64,000 bases of DNA from an uncultured Bacteroidota bacterium (GTDB lineage: Bacteria; Bacteroidota; Bacteroidia; Flavobacteriales_D; Crocinitomicaceae), in contig CALCCB010000007.1 of the NCBI GenBank assembly GCA_937899625.1, positions 18,192-82,191 on the forward strand, in the 5' to 3' direction. The notes beneath the pieces are model-generated. The model saw only the letters and a program-made list of their open reading frames with translations. It did not search any database and was not told the origin of the DNA. Of the stretch, positions 25,784 to 34,817 are shown piece by piece (positions within the stretch are counted from its first letter, which is position 1; the number at the start of each line of letters is the position of its first letter). Made by a program: the position numbers and the translations under genes.

Positions 25784-26776
25784 TTAGATCTTAGCTAACT
25801 CCCCTTTTAATAGGTTGATAACATCAATCTCTATTGAATCTACTTTTTTAAGATCCGAAAGATACCATGTAGCCCAGTCCACTAAATTGATCAAATAGAT
25901 CGATCTTTCGATCATATTGTTTCCTTTTGCATGGACTTCCATTACGTGCGATGTTCTTTGTCTGATTACGTCCATGGTGATTTCCCACCTACGTTGATTT
26001 CTTTCTATGACATCAGCAGGATGAATAAAAAGTGCAGCGAATCTGTCATCGCCACCTCCCCAGCCAACAAGTTCATTGTGGTTCATTTCAGGAATGACAT
26101 GATGCCAGCATAAATATTTTGAGTTTTCATTGAATTGCTGACGAGCTCTTATGGCAACCCCTTCATATCTTGCGGTCGAATAGATTACACCAACTTTTCC
26201 CAACATGTGTTTTGCGATACTTTTTGCTTCAGTGTGGATCTCTTCTCTTTGACTAGTGATCAGATCCCTTGCTGAACGCACCTCATCTAATGCAGATCCA
26301 TGAAGATACCCAATTTGACTAAAGATATTTACTAACTGAATGAGAGAAAAAGCAAGCTGAGAGCGAGGGGGATTTCCACCAGGAACAATGACTACAGGGT
26401 AGTTGTTTGACCTGCAGAATTTTTCCATCTCACCTCCAGAAGTTATTCCGATAATATAAGCACCCTTTTCGTGTGCTTTCGCAACGCTGATCGTAGTTTC
26501 TTCCGTGCCACCAGAGTATGAAGAACCAATTACTAATGTATGTTTGTCTACCCAGTTCGGTAAATTATAGTCATTAAGTATCTCTACTGGTACCGTAGAA
26601 TCACTGGCCATCCATAGAGAGACAATCTTTCCTCCAATTCCAGAACCACCCATGCCGCAGATTAGAATGTTCTTGATTTCTCTATCCGGCTTTTCGAATT
26701 GGTGCTTTGATGCTATTACAAGTGAGTCTGAAATATTCTCAGGAAACTCTTCAATAAGTTGATTCATTGTTTTCAT
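25784..26776 (-). CDS. Bifunctional phosphoglucose/phosphomannose isomerase
   Basis: A 330-residue sugar isomerase (SIS) family protein. The N-terminal SIS domain carries ICGMGGSGIGGKIV, and GSSYSGGTEETT binds phosphosugar; the second SIS half includes ARYEGVAIRARQQFNENSK and EMNHNELVGWG, the signature His/Glu catalytic block of the bifunctional PGI/PMI family. It interconverts glucose-6-P, fructose-6-P and mannose-6-P in the cytoplasm. Met4 (26767) is an alternative start. A T-A-rich TATTTTTA-like element lies upstream. It heads the operon with lipB, a serine hydrolase and an unknown gene. It faces away from the thioesterase gene. Confidence 0.9.
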   Translation of the reverse strand: MKTMNQLIEEFPENISDSLVIASKHQFEKPDREIKNILICGMGGSGIGGKIVSLWMASDSTVPVEILNDYNLPNWVDKHTLVIGSSYSGGTEETTISVAKAHEKGAYIIGITSGGEMEKFCRSNNYPVVIVPGGNPPRSQLAFSLIQLVNIFSQIGYLHGSALDEVRSARDLITSQREEIHTEAKSIAKHMLGKVGVIYSTARYEGVAIRARQQFNENSKYLCWHHVIPEMNHNELVGWGGGDDRFAALFIHPADVIERNQRRWEITMDVIRQRTSHVMEVHAKGNNMIERSIYLINLVDWATWYLSDLKKVDSIEIDVINLLKGELAKI

Positions 26777-26853
26777 AATGTAAAAATAGAAAGACTTTCG
26801 TTAATTGTTTTTGGAATACGACCAAAATGATCTTTGGTTACCGGCACTTTAGC

Positions 26854-26861
26854 TATTTTTG
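26854..26861 (+). promoter_or_regulatory. -7 promoter element of the acyl-CoA thioesterase gene
   Basis: TATTTTTG, exact TAnnTTTG, 12 bases before the ATG at 26874. The nearest TTG (26834-26836) is 17 bases upstream, short of the usual 20. Confidence 0.5.
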
Positions 26862-26873
26862 TTAAAAAAAGGA

Positions 26874-27389
26874 ATGAAATCTAGAACAGCAGCTGAGACG
26901 CTTTCGATCACAACAAAAGTGGTTTTACCAAATGACACGAATACACTAGGAAATCTATTTGGTGGACAGCTGCTGGCATGGATGGATGTTATAGCAAGTG
27001 TTTCTGCACACAGACATTCCAAAAGAGTTGTTGTTACAGCATCGGTGAACAATGTTTCTTTTCAGAAGCCCATTAACCATGGTTCTATAGTAACCCTTGA
27101 AGCAAAAGTTTCTCGGGCATTCAATTCATCGATGGAAGTGTTTGTGGATGTTTTTGTAGAGGACCATGTTACAGGTAAACGAGAAAAATGCAATGAGGCG
27201 ATCTATACTTTTGTAGCGGTGGATCAAATGGGTGGACCAATTCAGGTTCCAGATCTGATTCCTGAAACCGAAGAGGAAAAAGAAAGATTTGAGGGGGCAT
27301 TGCGCAGGAAGCAATTAAGTCTAATTCTGGCAGGAAAAATGAAGCCATCCGAAGCTTCTGAATTAAAGAAACTTTTCCTGGAAGAATAA
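26874..27389 (+). CDS. Acyl-CoA thioesterase (hotdog fold, BACH/YciA-like)
   Basis: A 171-residue protein from the ATG at 26874, preceded by an AAAAAAAGGA stretch. The hotdog domain includes PNDTNTLGNLFGGQLLAWMDVIAS (substrate helix with the HAEYI-like G-x-LLAWMD), RVVVTASVNNVSFQKPINHGSIVTLEAKVSR and EVFVDVFVEDHVTGKREKCNEAIYTFVAVD, which matches the YciA/BACH thioesterase class. It hydrolyses acyl-CoA in the cytoplasm; the preferred chain length cannot be read from sequence. A ~40-residue C-terminal helix extends past the fold (EEEKERFEGALRRKQL..). It is monocistronic, and its stop is one base from the convergent GT9 gene end. Confidence 0.85.
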   Translation: MKSRTAAETLSITTKVVLPNDTNTLGNLFGGQLLAWMDVIASVSAHRHSKRVVVTASVNNVSFQKPINHGSIVTLEAKVSRAFNSSMEVFVDVFVEDHVTGKREKCNEAIYTFVAVDQMGGPIQVPDLIPETEEEKERFEGALRRKQLSLILAGKMKPSEASELKKLFLEE

Positions 27390-27390
27390 C

Positions 27391-28377
27391 CTAACGAAGG
27401 TTATTGATCTCATTTCGGATCTTATTCAGATCCTGTTTGTTCATACAATTGAAGTGTCCCTTTGGACATTTACTATACCCAATTTTAGAACAAGGTCTGC
27501 AAGAAAGGTCTTTCACTTCATTAATAGTGAATTGGATGTCTGCATTTGGATAATATGGGTACATCCCAAGGGAAGGTACGGTGTTTCCCCAAATACTGAT
27601 GATTGGGATGTTAAAACACGTCGCAATATGCATCAACCCAGTATCGTGCGTAATCAATCCTTTACTTTTGCTTACAAGAAATGCTGATTCTGAAATGGTG
27701 TGATTGCCACAGGTATTAACGATATGATTACTTGAAAGATTTTTTACAATTTCATCACCGACCGTCTTGTCTTCCTTACCTCCTAATAACATAATTGGGC
27801 CCTCGATTCCTTTTAGAAGCTCGATCATTTTATCCACAGGAAGACGTTTTGTCGCAAATTGGGCTCCGATTGCAAAGCCGAAATATTGATGCTCCTTTAA
27901 TTGATAGTTGGCTTCGATATCGATTTGATCTCGATCTGTTAGTGTATATCGACAGCTGTAATTTTTGTTTTTAACTCCAAGGTTTTCGACTGTTTTGAAA
28001 TAACGATCCACAATGTGGATTTCAGGAAGAAGATTCACCTTAAACTTCGTAAGGATCCACTTTTTAAGATTCAGTTTTGGGAAACTGTATGATTTTCTCC
28101 CTAAAAAAAGGTTAAGCTTTAACGTCCTGATGTTGTTGTGCAGGTCTATAATTGCGTCAAAATGCTCATTTTTCAATTCTTTATTAACTTCCGATAGCGA
28201 ATGCTGAATTGTCCAGAGTCTATCGATATCAGAATTGTTCTCCAGAATTGGTCGGAAAGATTCTTTCGTTAAATAGTGGATTTCAACATTGGACAATTGA
28301 TCCTTCAAAGCTCTCAAAACAGGTGTTGTGAGAACGATATCCCCAATTGAACTGAAACGAAGTATTAAGACCTTCAC
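27391..28377 (-). CDS. Glycosyltransferase family 9 (heptosyltransferase-like)
   Basis: A 328-residue GT-B protein: MKVLILRFSSIGDIVLTTPVLRALKDQLS is the classic GT9 opening, and TCGNHTISESAFLVSKSKGLITHDTGLMHIATCF...ISIWGNT is the nucleotide-sugar (ADP-heptose-type) binding half. It is likely a lipopolysaccharide core or related heptosyltransferase at the inner face of the cytoplasmic membrane. The start is a GTG at 28377. A perfect -7 element ends four bases upstream, inside the 12-base gap after the upstream GT-C gene, so an internal promoter is possible in addition to the operon promoter. A Cys-rich C-terminal end (SCRPCSKIGYSKCPKGHFNC) is common in this GT9 subgroup. Confidence 0.9.
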   Translation of the reverse strand: MKVLILRFSSIGDIVLTTPVLRALKDQLSNVEIHYLTKESFRPILENNSDIDRLWTIQHSLSEVNKELKNEHFDAIIDLHNNIRTLKLNLFLGRKSYSFPKLNLKKWILTKFKVNLLPEIHIVDRYFKTVENLGVKNKNYSCRYTLTDRDQIDIEANYQLKEHQYFGFAIGAQFATKRLPVDKMIELLKGIEGPIMLLGGKEDKTVGDEIVKNLSSNHIVNTCGNHTISESAFLVSKSKGLITHDTGLMHIATCFNIPIISIWGNTVPSLGMYPYYPNADIQFTINEVKDLSCRPCSKIGYSKCPKGHFNCMNKQDLNKIRNEINNLR

Positions 28378-28381
28378 ACTA

Positions 28382-28389
28382 CAAATCTA
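28382..28389 (-). promoter_or_regulatory. -7 promoter element of the GT9 gene
   Basis: Minus-strand TAGATTTG, exact TAnnTTTG, ending four bases before the GTG at 28377 and adjoining the upstream gene's stop. No clear -33 partner; chance occurrence is possible. Confidence 0.35.
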
Positions 28390-29874
28390 TTATTTATTTA
28401 CGGTGCGATAATTCGTTTCCCAAACTTCGATATATTCATTGGCATTTCGAGGGTTCAACCATCTGAGCATTTTATCGATCAAGCTGGGATGACTTTTCTT
28501 ATGAAGCCTCATTTTAGGGTAAAGCTTTTTGTATTCATCGATCCTTTTGTCGAGGTCCTTGTCGTCAAAAAAGAAAATGTAATCATAATTGAGCGCATCA
28601 TTCACTTTAAGAGAAAGGTTCGGGTTGGTTCTTTCTACAAATTCGCAATGCCAGCTTTTTGAATAGAATTTAGGCATCATAGAAATGCGCTGGTCGGCGG
28701 ATCCTTCAAGGAGGATCAATTCATTACCGACCTCGTTATTATAGAGACTATACATTGCCTCAACTCTTGACTTTTTAGAATACATCGTTACAGAGAAAAC
28801 TAGGAAGATCGTGTTAAACATCCAAAAAACAAGCATAGACACTTTCCAAATCTTTTCTTTTTTCTTCAGCATTAACTCCTGATATCCCAATACTCCCAAA
28901 ATGATGAAAAATGGTAGTATACTTAAAATAAACCTTTCCTGTCGATTCGGATAGAGTGTGTGAAATAGAATAAACAATAGGGTAGGGAGGAATAGCATCC
29001 AATACTTTTTGTAGGACTTTATAAAGCCCCACATCATCAGGATTCCCATTGGGATAAAGAAGCATCCGATCAACACCAGGAAGTACATCAGGTAGTTGTT
29101 ATTTGGCAAGTAGGTTGTTCCTTCCGTCATGTTGTAAAAAACATAACCCAGAAATTCCGCAAACGGATATCCCCAGATAAAGTAATCTACCAATCCTTGG
29201 GTCAATGTAAACATGACAAGAACACCAGTACAGAAAAGCAGAAATTTTTGCCATTCCATCTTTAGAAAATAATATCCAGCGACTCCGATGGCAAAGACAC
29301 CTATCTGATATCTGAAAGAAACGGCCATTCCCGCCATAAGTCCGGCGAGAATAAAATTAGATCTGTGATCATTTTTAAGTAAAAGCCAAACCCCATAAAC
29401 CAGCCAAGGAACGGTAGCGATCTCTACAAGGTTTCTAACAGAAACAAATGGTAAGATCCATAAAAGTGCCAACAGCCACCCTACGATCTTCGCATTTTGA
29501 ACATTGCTTAATTTTTCCGTGATTTTGATACTATACAAAACGACTATCATGGACGCCAACGCATGTAAAAATCGGTTGATCAGCATGAGCGTTTTTGGAT
29601 CTGTAACTCCGATCATTTTCATTAAACCGAAATACAGAAAATTGAATCCTACGTATGTAAAACTGTGCCCGTGTGGGTGTCCGGGATTGTTCGGTGACCA
29701 AGGTAACCAGTTGTTATAATCATATCCATCTACCCAGGAAGAAGAGGATTCGATAATTAGAAAATGATCATCGTGCATCCCGTAACCTGGGGAAAAGATC
29801 ACTGCGATCAGTCTGACAAGAAATGCTGCCAGAAGAATTAATCCATATGGAGACTTCTTCAGTGCGTCGATCAT
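28390..29874 (-). CDS. GT-C membrane glycosyltransferase (GT22/Alg9-like)
   Basis: A 494-residue polytopic protein with roughly nine or ten hydrophobic helices over residues 10-370 and a soluble C-terminal ~110 residues. The first loop contains GMHDDHFLIIESS (the acidic GT-C motif with paired Asp) and later HTLYPNRQERFILSILPFF, the HKE/R..F-type signature of Alg9/PIG-B-like (GT22) transferases. It would move a sugar from a lipid-linked donor on the outer face of the cytoplasmic membrane. Its start overlaps the LTA-synthase-like gene by four bases (ATGA) and the GT9 gene follows after 12 bases, so all three probably build one envelope glycan. The sugar and acceptor are unknown. Confidence 0.8.
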   Translation of the reverse strand: MIDALKKSPYGLILLAAFLVRLIAVIFSPGYGMHDDHFLIIESSSSWVDGYDYNNWLPWSPNNPGHPHGHSFTYVGFNFLYFGLMKMIGVTDPKTLMLINRFLHALASMIVVLYSIKITEKLSNVQNAKIVGWLLALLWILPFVSVRNLVEIATVPWLVYGVWLLLKNDHRSNFILAGLMAGMAVSFRYQIGVFAIGVAGYYFLKMEWQKFLLFCTGVLVMFTLTQGLVDYFIWGYPFAEFLGYVFYNMTEGTTYLPNNNYLMYFLVLIGCFFIPMGILMMWGFIKSYKKYWMLFLPTLLFILFHTLYPNRQERFILSILPFFIILGVLGYQELMLKKKEKIWKVSMLVFWMFNTIFLVFSVTMYSKKSRVEAMYSLYNNEVGNELILLEGSADQRISMMPKFYSKSWHCEFVERTNPNLSLKVNDALNYDYIFFFDDKDLDKRIDEYKKLYPKMRLHKKSHPSLIDKMLRWLNPRNANEYIEVWETNYRTVNK

Positions 29875-31742
29875 AGGTTTATATATTCTTTATAAAGAAG
29901 CGACATGAATGAATGACATCTTAATTGTTCCTTTTTTAATTCCTTGTCCTCAAAGGTAAGCTCTGGAAAATTCTTTCCATCCATATGATAACTGAAATTA
30001 CCCTTTGGAGTGATCCAGCCGTATCCTCTATTGATGGTGTGAAGTGCAAATTGTGGTGATCCAGGATTTAATAGATCTTTACTCCAGATGTATTTATTTG
30101 AAGGTAAGTTCATTTGCGTCAAAAGTGTCTTTGCAATATCAGACTGAGATCCCAAATGGTTTATTTGCTTCCCTCTAAATTCTTTTCGGAGGGGTTCTCC
30201 CCAGATCAGCAAAGGAATATGGAAGTATCCTGATAAATTCGGATTTTGTAAGGTGGGTGAAGCGTGACCGTGGTCAGCAACAAAAATGAAGATCGTATTC
30301 TTGAACCATTTTTTTGATTTCGATGCTTTCAGGAATTGAAACAAACATTTATCTGCATAAGCAACGGAAGTCATGAAGTCACTTTCTGTGCCGTCCCATT
30401 TCTTAATGTCTTTGCGAGGGTGATCATAAGGAGAATGTGTACTGCCTGAAAACGCGCAATGCATGAACGGCTCTTTGGTGTTGTCAACTTTTTCAGACAA
30501 AAAGTGATAAAGATCTTCGTCAAAGTAATTCAGCTTTCCTCTTTTCAATTGTTTGGGAAAATCATTTTCATCCAGAACTTCATCAAAACCATGATCCATG
30601 AAATAACCACCTATATTTCCATATTTAAGATCACCACTAAAGATGTAATGACTTGAATAACCTTCTTTTTTCAGATCCTGATTCAAACAAGGCAATTTCC
30701 TGTGTTTATCTGGCTGCATTGAAATAAATATCTCCGGCAATGCTGGGTAACCACTAAATATGCTCGAATTTCCTACCTCTGAAGTACCACCTGTAGCATA
30801 GATCTTTGTGAAAAGTAGTCCCTCTTTTGAAAGCTTGTCGAAATATGGGGTCGCACCTTTGTCAGTAGAAAGCACTCCAACTGCGTTTGCAGTCCAGCTT
30901 TCAAGAATTACGAATACAAGGTTAGGTCGATCATTCTGAAAGATCCTCGTTTCGTTGTTGTTTTCTGAATGAAAGAAATCACCAAGGTTCTTCCTTGCCT
31001 GTGATTCATCGATCAATGGAAATTGAACACCTGTCTGTGATCGGGTATAAAGCAGATAACTTTTGGTGAAAAAGTAAAAGGAATTTACAGACAAGTCATT
31101 CGCAACGTAGTTTTTGGAATAATAGGCGCTATCAATGTTGATTGGGATCTGCTGAAATCCGCCACGTCCCAAAACAGCGAAAATAGATCCGGGAATTAAA
31201 AATAGACCTGTTGAGATTGCTATATTCCAATACCATTTCCTGGTTGTGGTAGTTTCTTTTAGATCGAAAATTCGATTGGTAATAAAAATTCCTGTGGCAA
31301 TCTCGATTAGAGCATAGAGAAAGAACCAGAAGGTCATCGAATAATCTGCAGTTCTGAAAACTTCGTCCGGATGAAATAAGTGATTGAATACACGAGTGGT
31401 TAATTTATGATTCCACTCAGTATAAGCGTTGATCTCTCCTCCATGGATCAGGGAAACGACAATGATCTCTGCAAACAATACCCAAAAGAAGCCTTTTCTC
31501 GACCACTTCGAATTGATCGTGAAATGAACTGTCAGCAATAATAAAGGAATAAACGATAGAAATGCTGCTGATGCAAGATCAAGACGGATGGAATACCAAA
31601 ACACCCCAAGCCATTCAATAAATCCAACTTCTTTGATCTTGCCAAAATTGTGAATCGAAAAAATGATCCTCTGAATGTCGAAAACCACGACCCAGAAGAA
31701 GATGAGCTTAAGGATATTTAAAACAGCTGTTCTCAGCAACAT
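29871..31742 (-). CDS. LTA synthase-like phosphotransferase (sulfatase fold)
   Basis: A 623-residue membrane enzyme from the ATG at 31742; an in-frame start at 31814 would place 24 residues over the promoter, so I reject it. Five N-terminal transmembrane helices (first ~200 residues) anchor a periplasmic sulfatase-fold domain. LVFVILESW opens it; ATGGTSEVGNSS carries the likely nucleophile Thr (about residue 320), and VADHGHASP provides the Asp-His metal ligands. Lipoteichoic-acid-synthase-like proteins in Gram-negative bacteria transfer phosphoglycerol or phosphoethanolamine to glycans or lipids; which one is not clear here. It heads an operon with the GT-C and GT9 genes and is divergent from thioredoxin. 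Confidence 0.88.
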   Translation of the reverse strand: MLLRTAVLNILKLIFFWVVVFDIQRIIFSIHNFGKIKEVGFIEWLGVFWYSIRLDLASAAFLSFIPLLLLTVHFTINSKWSRKGFFWVLFAEIIVVSLIHGGEINAYTEWNHKLTTRVFNHLFHPDEVFRTADYSMTFWFFLYALIEIATGIFITNRIFDLKETTTTRKWYWNIAISTGLFLIPGSIFAVLGRGGFQQIPINIDSAYYSKNYVANDLSVNSFYFFTKSYLLYTRSQTGVQFPLIDESQARKNLGDFFHSENNNETRIFQNDRPNLVFVILESWTANAVGVLSTDKGATPYFDKLSKEGLLFTKIYATGGTSEVGNSSIFSGYPALPEIFISMQPDKHRKLPCLNQDLKKEGYSSHYIFSGDLKYGNIGGYFMDHGFDEVLDENDFPKQLKRGKLNYFDEDLYHFLSEKVDNTKEPFMHCAFSGSTHSPYDHPRKDIKKWDGTESDFMTSVAYADKCLFQFLKASKSKKWFKNTIFIFVADHGHASPTLQNPNLSGYFHIPLLIWGEPLRKEFRGKQINHLGSQSDIAKTLLTQMNLPSNKYIWSKDLLNPGSPQFALHTINRGYGWITPKGNFSYHMDGKNFPELTFEDKELKKEQLRCHSFMSLLYKEYINL

Positions 31743-31746
31743 GCCG

Positions 31747-31778
31747 CAAAGATAGTCGAAGCATGTGAGTCTGCCCAA
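31747..31778 (-). promoter_or_regulatory. Promoter of the LTA synthase-like operon
   Basis: Minus strand: TTG at 31778-31776, 21-base spacer, TATCTTTG at 31754-31747. The -7 element ends four bases before the ATG at 31742, which predicts an essentially leaderless mRNA. Confidence 0.65.
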
Positions 31779-31815
31779 TGTAATTTGTGTTACCTTTTTT
31801 CCTGTAAAGAACAAC

Positions 31816-31823
31816 TAACTTTG
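31816..31823 (+). promoter_or_regulatory. -7 promoter element of the thioredoxin gene
   Basis: TAACTTTG, exact TAnnTTTG, 14 bases before the ATG at 31838. The only upstream TTG (31785-31787) is 28 bases away. Confidence 0.5.
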
Positions 31824-31837
31824 CAAAAACAATTGAA

Positions 31838-32131
31838 ATGGGAAAATTCGGAGATATCGTAAAATCAGACATTCCAACCTTAGTTGATTTCTATGCGACC
31901 TGGTGCGGACCGTGTAAGGTGATGCATCCCATCCTTGATCAATTAAAGGCTGAAATGGGAAATAAAGTCAGGATCCTCAAGATCGACGTAGATAAAAACC
32001 CGGCTGTCGCTGATCAGTTCAAGATAAGAGGAGTGCCTACTTTTATTCTTTTTAAATCTGGGGAGATCCAGTGGCGTCAGAGCGGTGGAATGGATCTTCA
32101 GATTTTAAAAAGACGAGTATTGCAGAAATAA
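31838..32131 (+). CDS. Thioredoxin
   Basis: A 97-residue protein with the thioredoxin fold and redox site WCGPCK (YATWCGPCKVMHPIL); the cis-Pro follows in RGVPTFILFKSG. It lacks a signal peptide, so it acts in the cytoplasm as a disulfide reductant for thioredoxin-dependent enzymes. The length is slightly short (usual ~105), with the C-terminal helix ending MDLQILKRRVLQK. It has its own promoter, is divergent from the LTA synthase-like operon, and is separated from the pyrophosphatase gene by 151 bases that hold that gene's promoter. Confidence 0.93.
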   Translation: MGKFGDIVKSDIPTLVDFYATWCGPCKVMHPILDQLKAEMGNKVRILKIDVDKNPAVADQFKIRGVPTFILFKSGEIQWRQSGGMDLQILKRRVLQK

Positions 32132-32219
32132 AACGGTTTAGACCTGATTTACCGTAAAATGTTGTAACCCTAGACTTTTTCGTGCGTAGGAAGGCATTGT
32201 CATTAATTGAAGTGTAAAC

Positions 32220-32250
32220 TTGCACATGTTTACATAAACTTCTACTTTTG
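32220..32250 (+). promoter_or_regulatory. Promoter of the membrane pyrophosphatase gene
   Basis: TTG at 32220-32222, exactly 20 bases, then TACTTTTG at 32243-32250: full Bacteroidota -33/-7 match. The predicted transcript starts about 29 bases before the ATG at 32283. Confidence 0.75.
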
Positions 32251-32282
32251 CGCCCTGTTTAAAAAATAAACAAATTACACAC

Positions 32283-34727
32283 ATGGAAAAGAATTTGATC
32301 TTTTTACCTATTGGATTATCAATCGTTGGATTGATCTTCATGTTAGTTAAAATGGCTTGGGTTAAAAAACAAAACCCTGGAAATGAGAAGATGCAGAGTA
32401 TCTCAAAGAGTATCAAGGAAGGTGCAATGGCATTCCTTGCTGCTGAATACCGATTACTCGCAATTTTCGTTGTAATTGCTTCTGCGGCATTATTTGGAAT
32501 ATCAACGATTGTTGAGACGACAAGTTGGATGATCGTTCCTGCATTTGTTGTAGGTGCTGTTTTCTCTGCGGTAGCAGGTAACATTGGTATGAGAATCGCT
32601 ACTGACGCCAATTCAAGAACAACAGAAGCTGCTCGTACGAGTTTACCACAGGCTTTGAAAGTTTCGTTTGGTGGTGGAACGGTTATGGGATTAGGTGTTG
32701 CAGGTCTTGCAGTTCTTGGTCTGAGCTTGTTCTTCATGGCTTTTGTAAGCTCATTTATGACAGAGGATGGAAATTTCTACAACGAAATGACCATGGTACT
32801 TGAGGCATTGGCAGGTTTCTCTTTAGGAGCCGAATCGATTGCATTGTTTGCTCGTGTTGGTGGAGGTATTTATACGAAAGCTGCTGACGTAGGTGCTGAC
32901 CTTGTTGGAAAAGTTGAAGCTGGAATTCCAGAAGATGATCCACGTAATCCTGCAACGATTGCAGATAACGTAGGTGATAACGTAGGTGATGTTGCCGGAA
33001 TGGGTGCCGATCTATTCGGTTCTTATGTTGCAACGGTACTTGCATCAATGGTGTTAGGAAACTACATCATCAAAGACATGGCGGATGCTTCAGAAGGTGG
33101 AGTTTTCGAAGATGCATTTGGAGGAATGGGGCCTATCCTACTTCCGATCATGATCGCTGGTGTTGGGATCATCGCTTCGATCATTGGAACTTTCCTAGTT
33201 CGTATTTCTAACAATGAAGCGAAAGAGGCTGAAGTTCAAAGAGCATTGAACATTGGTAACATCACATCTATTCTTCTTTCTGCGGTTGCGGGATGGTTCC
33301 TTGTAAGTTGGATGCTTCCTGAAACAATCACAATGAAGTTCTTTGGAGAAGGAGTAAAAGAGATCCCTAGCCGTCACGTTTTCTATGCAACTCTTGTTGG
33401 TTTGGGTGTTGGATACTTGATCTCGGCATTTACTGAATATTATACTGCACTTGGTAAGAAGCCGGTTCTTGATATCGTAAAGAATTCATCTACGGGAGCA
33501 GCGACGAACATTATTGCTGGTCTAGCGACAGGTATGATCTCAACATTCTCTTCTGTGATCCTTTTCGCAGTTGCGATCTGGGGTTCATATGAATTAGCTG
33601 GATTCTATGGTGTAGCTATCGCTGCATCAGCTATGATGGCAACTACTGCAATGCAGTTGGCGATCGATGCATTCGGTCCAATTGCTGATAACGCAGGTGG
33701 TGTTGCTGAAATGTCTGAGTTGCCAAAAGAAGTTCGTCAACGTACTGACGTCTTGGATTCCGTTGGTAACACAACTGCTGCAGTAGGTAAAGGATTTGCG
33801 ATTGCTTCTGCTGCGCTTACTGCGCTTGCTCTTTTCGCAGCGTATGTAACATTTACAGGTATTGATGGGATCAACATCTTCAAAGCAGATGTATTGGCTG
33901 CATTATTCATCGGAGGTATGATTCCGGTTGTTTTCTCTGCATTGGCCATGAAGTCTGTAGGTAAAGCAGCGATGGACATGGTAATGGAAGTTCGTCGTCA
34001 GTTCCGCGAAATCCCTGGAATCATGGAAGGGACAGGAACTCCAGAATACGGAAAATGTGTTGAGATCTCTACTAAGGCTGCACTTCGTGAAATGATGTTG
34101 CCAGGTGCGATCACAATTATTTCTCCGATCATTATTGGTTTTGCCATGGGTGCTGAAGCACTTGGTGCTTACATGGCAGGTGTTGCTGTTTCTGGAGTCC
34201 TTTGGGCGATCTTCCAGAACAACGCTGGTGGTGCATGGGATAACGCTAAGAAATCTTTTGAAGCGGGTGTAATGATCAACGGTGAAATGACTTTCAAAGG
34301 TTCTGATGCTCATAAGGCAGCGGTTACTGGAGATACAGTAGGAGATCCATTTAAAGATACTTCTGGTCCTTCTATGAATATCTTGATCAAGTTGACTTGT
34401 CTTGTAGGATTGGTAATTGCTCCGATCTTAGGTGATGGACATGGATCAGACAATGGAGCTGCAAATGCTTGTGGAATGGAGCAGTGTGATGGGAAGATGG
34501 AATGTCACAAAGACATGAAGGGATGTGAAGGCCATGATATGGAGGCTTGCGGTCCTCATATGGAAGGAAAACACATGATCGGCAAGTGTGACATGAGAGA
34601 ATGCGCTAAAATGTCTAAGGATGAATGTGCAGCAATGTGTGATTCTTTAAAATGCACTCCTGAAGAGAAGGAAATGTGTTTGTCTCACTATGACGAAAAT
34701 GGAAAATTCAAGGGTGGCCATCATTGA
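32283..34727 (+). CDS. hppA: Membrane-bound ion-pumping pyrophosphatase with Cys/His/Met-rich tail
   Basis: An 814-residue membrane pyrophosphatase (about 16 transmembrane helices) that couples PPi hydrolysis to H+ or Na+ export. Diagnostic sites: [35 protein letters not shown] (PPi/Mg site, about residues 200-240), [13 protein letters not shown] (Ala where K+-independent enzymes have Lys, so the K+-dependent class is expected) and GGAWDNAKK. The catalytic core ends near residue 720 with [16 protein letters not shown] ~90-residue tail with 11 Cys, seven His and many Met follows (e.g. [23 protein letters not shown] is split over residues ~770-790). The stop is TGA at 34725-34727, and the frame stays open for 27 more Cys-rich codons. 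Strong promoter upstream. Confidence 0.95.
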   Translation: MEKNLIFLPIGLSIVGLIFMLVKMAWVKKQNPGNEKMQSISKSIKEGAMAFLAAEYRLLAIFVVIASAALFGISTIVETTSWMIVPAFVVGAVFSAVAGNIGMRIATDANSRTTEAARTSLPQALKVSFGGGTVMGLGVAGLAVLGLSLFFMAFVSSFMTEDGNFYNEMTMVLEALAGFSLGAESIALFARVGGGIYTKAADVGADLVGKVEAGIPEDDPRNPATIADNVGDNVGDVAGMGADLFGSYVATVLASMVLGNYIIKDMADASEGGVFEDAFGGMGPILLPIMIAGVGIIASIIGTFLVRISNNEAKEAEVQRALNIGNITSILLSAVAGWFLVSWMLPETITMKFFGEGVKEIPSRHVFYATLVGLGVGYLISAFTEYYTALGKKPVLDIVKNSSTGAATNIIAGLATGMISTFSSVILFAVAIWGSYELAGFYGVAIAASAMMATTAMQLAIDAFGPIADNAGGVAEMSELPKEVRQRTDVLDSVGNTTAAVGKGFAIASAALTALALFAAYVTFTGIDGINIFKADVLAALFIGGMIPVVFSALAMKSVGKAAMDMVMEVRRQFREIPGIMEGTGTPEYGKCVEISTKAALREMMLPGAITIISPIIIGFAMGAEALGAYMAGVAVSGVLWAIFQNNAGGAWDNAKKSFEAGVMINGEMTFKGSDAHKAAVTGDTVGDPFKDTSGPSMNILIKLTCLVGLVIAPILGDGHGSDNGAANACGMEQCDGKMECHKDMKGCEGHDMEACGPHMEGKHMIGKCDMRECAKMSKDECAAMCDSLKCTPEEKEMCLSHYDENGKFKGGHH

Positions 34728-34811
34728 GGAGAAAAGAAGGCATGCTGCACTTCCAAAGAAAAATGTGAAAACAAGTCGAAGTGTAAAGACAAAGACAGTT
34801 GTAATCATTAA
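34728..34811 (+). other. In-frame Cys-rich continuation after the hppA stop
   Basis: Directly after the TGA the same frame encodes 27 codons (GEKKACCTSKEKC, then ENKSKCKDKDSCNH) and ends at TAA 34809-34811. The composition (five Cys, nine Lys) matches the tail before the stop, and the segment sits between the stop and the gene's terminator. It is either an ancestral end of the gene cut off by a nonsense change or a readthrough product. The first base pairs after TGA can form a short imperfect hairpin (GAAGGCA / TGC-A-CTTC). Confidence 0.5.
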
Positions 34812-34817
34812 TAGTTT

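Noticed and set aside
31743..31814. A longer start (31814) for the LTA synthase-like protein
   Set aside because: The extra 24 codons lie over the -7 and -33 promoter elements and begin inside the thioredoxin upstream region; the first transmembrane helix starts properly from the ATG at 31742.
32130..32156. A terminator after thioredoxin (ACGGT...ACCGT)
   Set aside because: Only five base pairs with a long 12-base loop and no T-run; too weak to call.
32138..32737. A long minus-strand frame (199 codons) overlapping thioredoxin's 3' region and the start of the pyrophosphatase gene
   Set aside because: It is antisense to a certain, highly conserved coding sequence, covers the pyrophosphatase promoter, and shows no domain or plausible start context. 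It is a frame shadow of alanine/glycine-rich membrane helices.
16988..34727. An alternative genetic code (TAG or TGA read as sense) to explain both interrupted genes
   Set aside because: TAG ends panC (58998-59000), the GT5 gene and the heptose adenylyltransferase gene, and TGA ends the AsmA-like, VanZ-like and flippase-like genes, all at normal family lengths. So both codons are stops in this genome.
34728..34760. A SECIS element making the pyrophosphatase TGA a selenocysteine codon
   Set aside because: The hairpin is short, has a bulge and a three-base loop, and lacks the G-U loop feature of bacterial SECIS. Without selenocysteine machinery evidence I treat readthrough as unproven.
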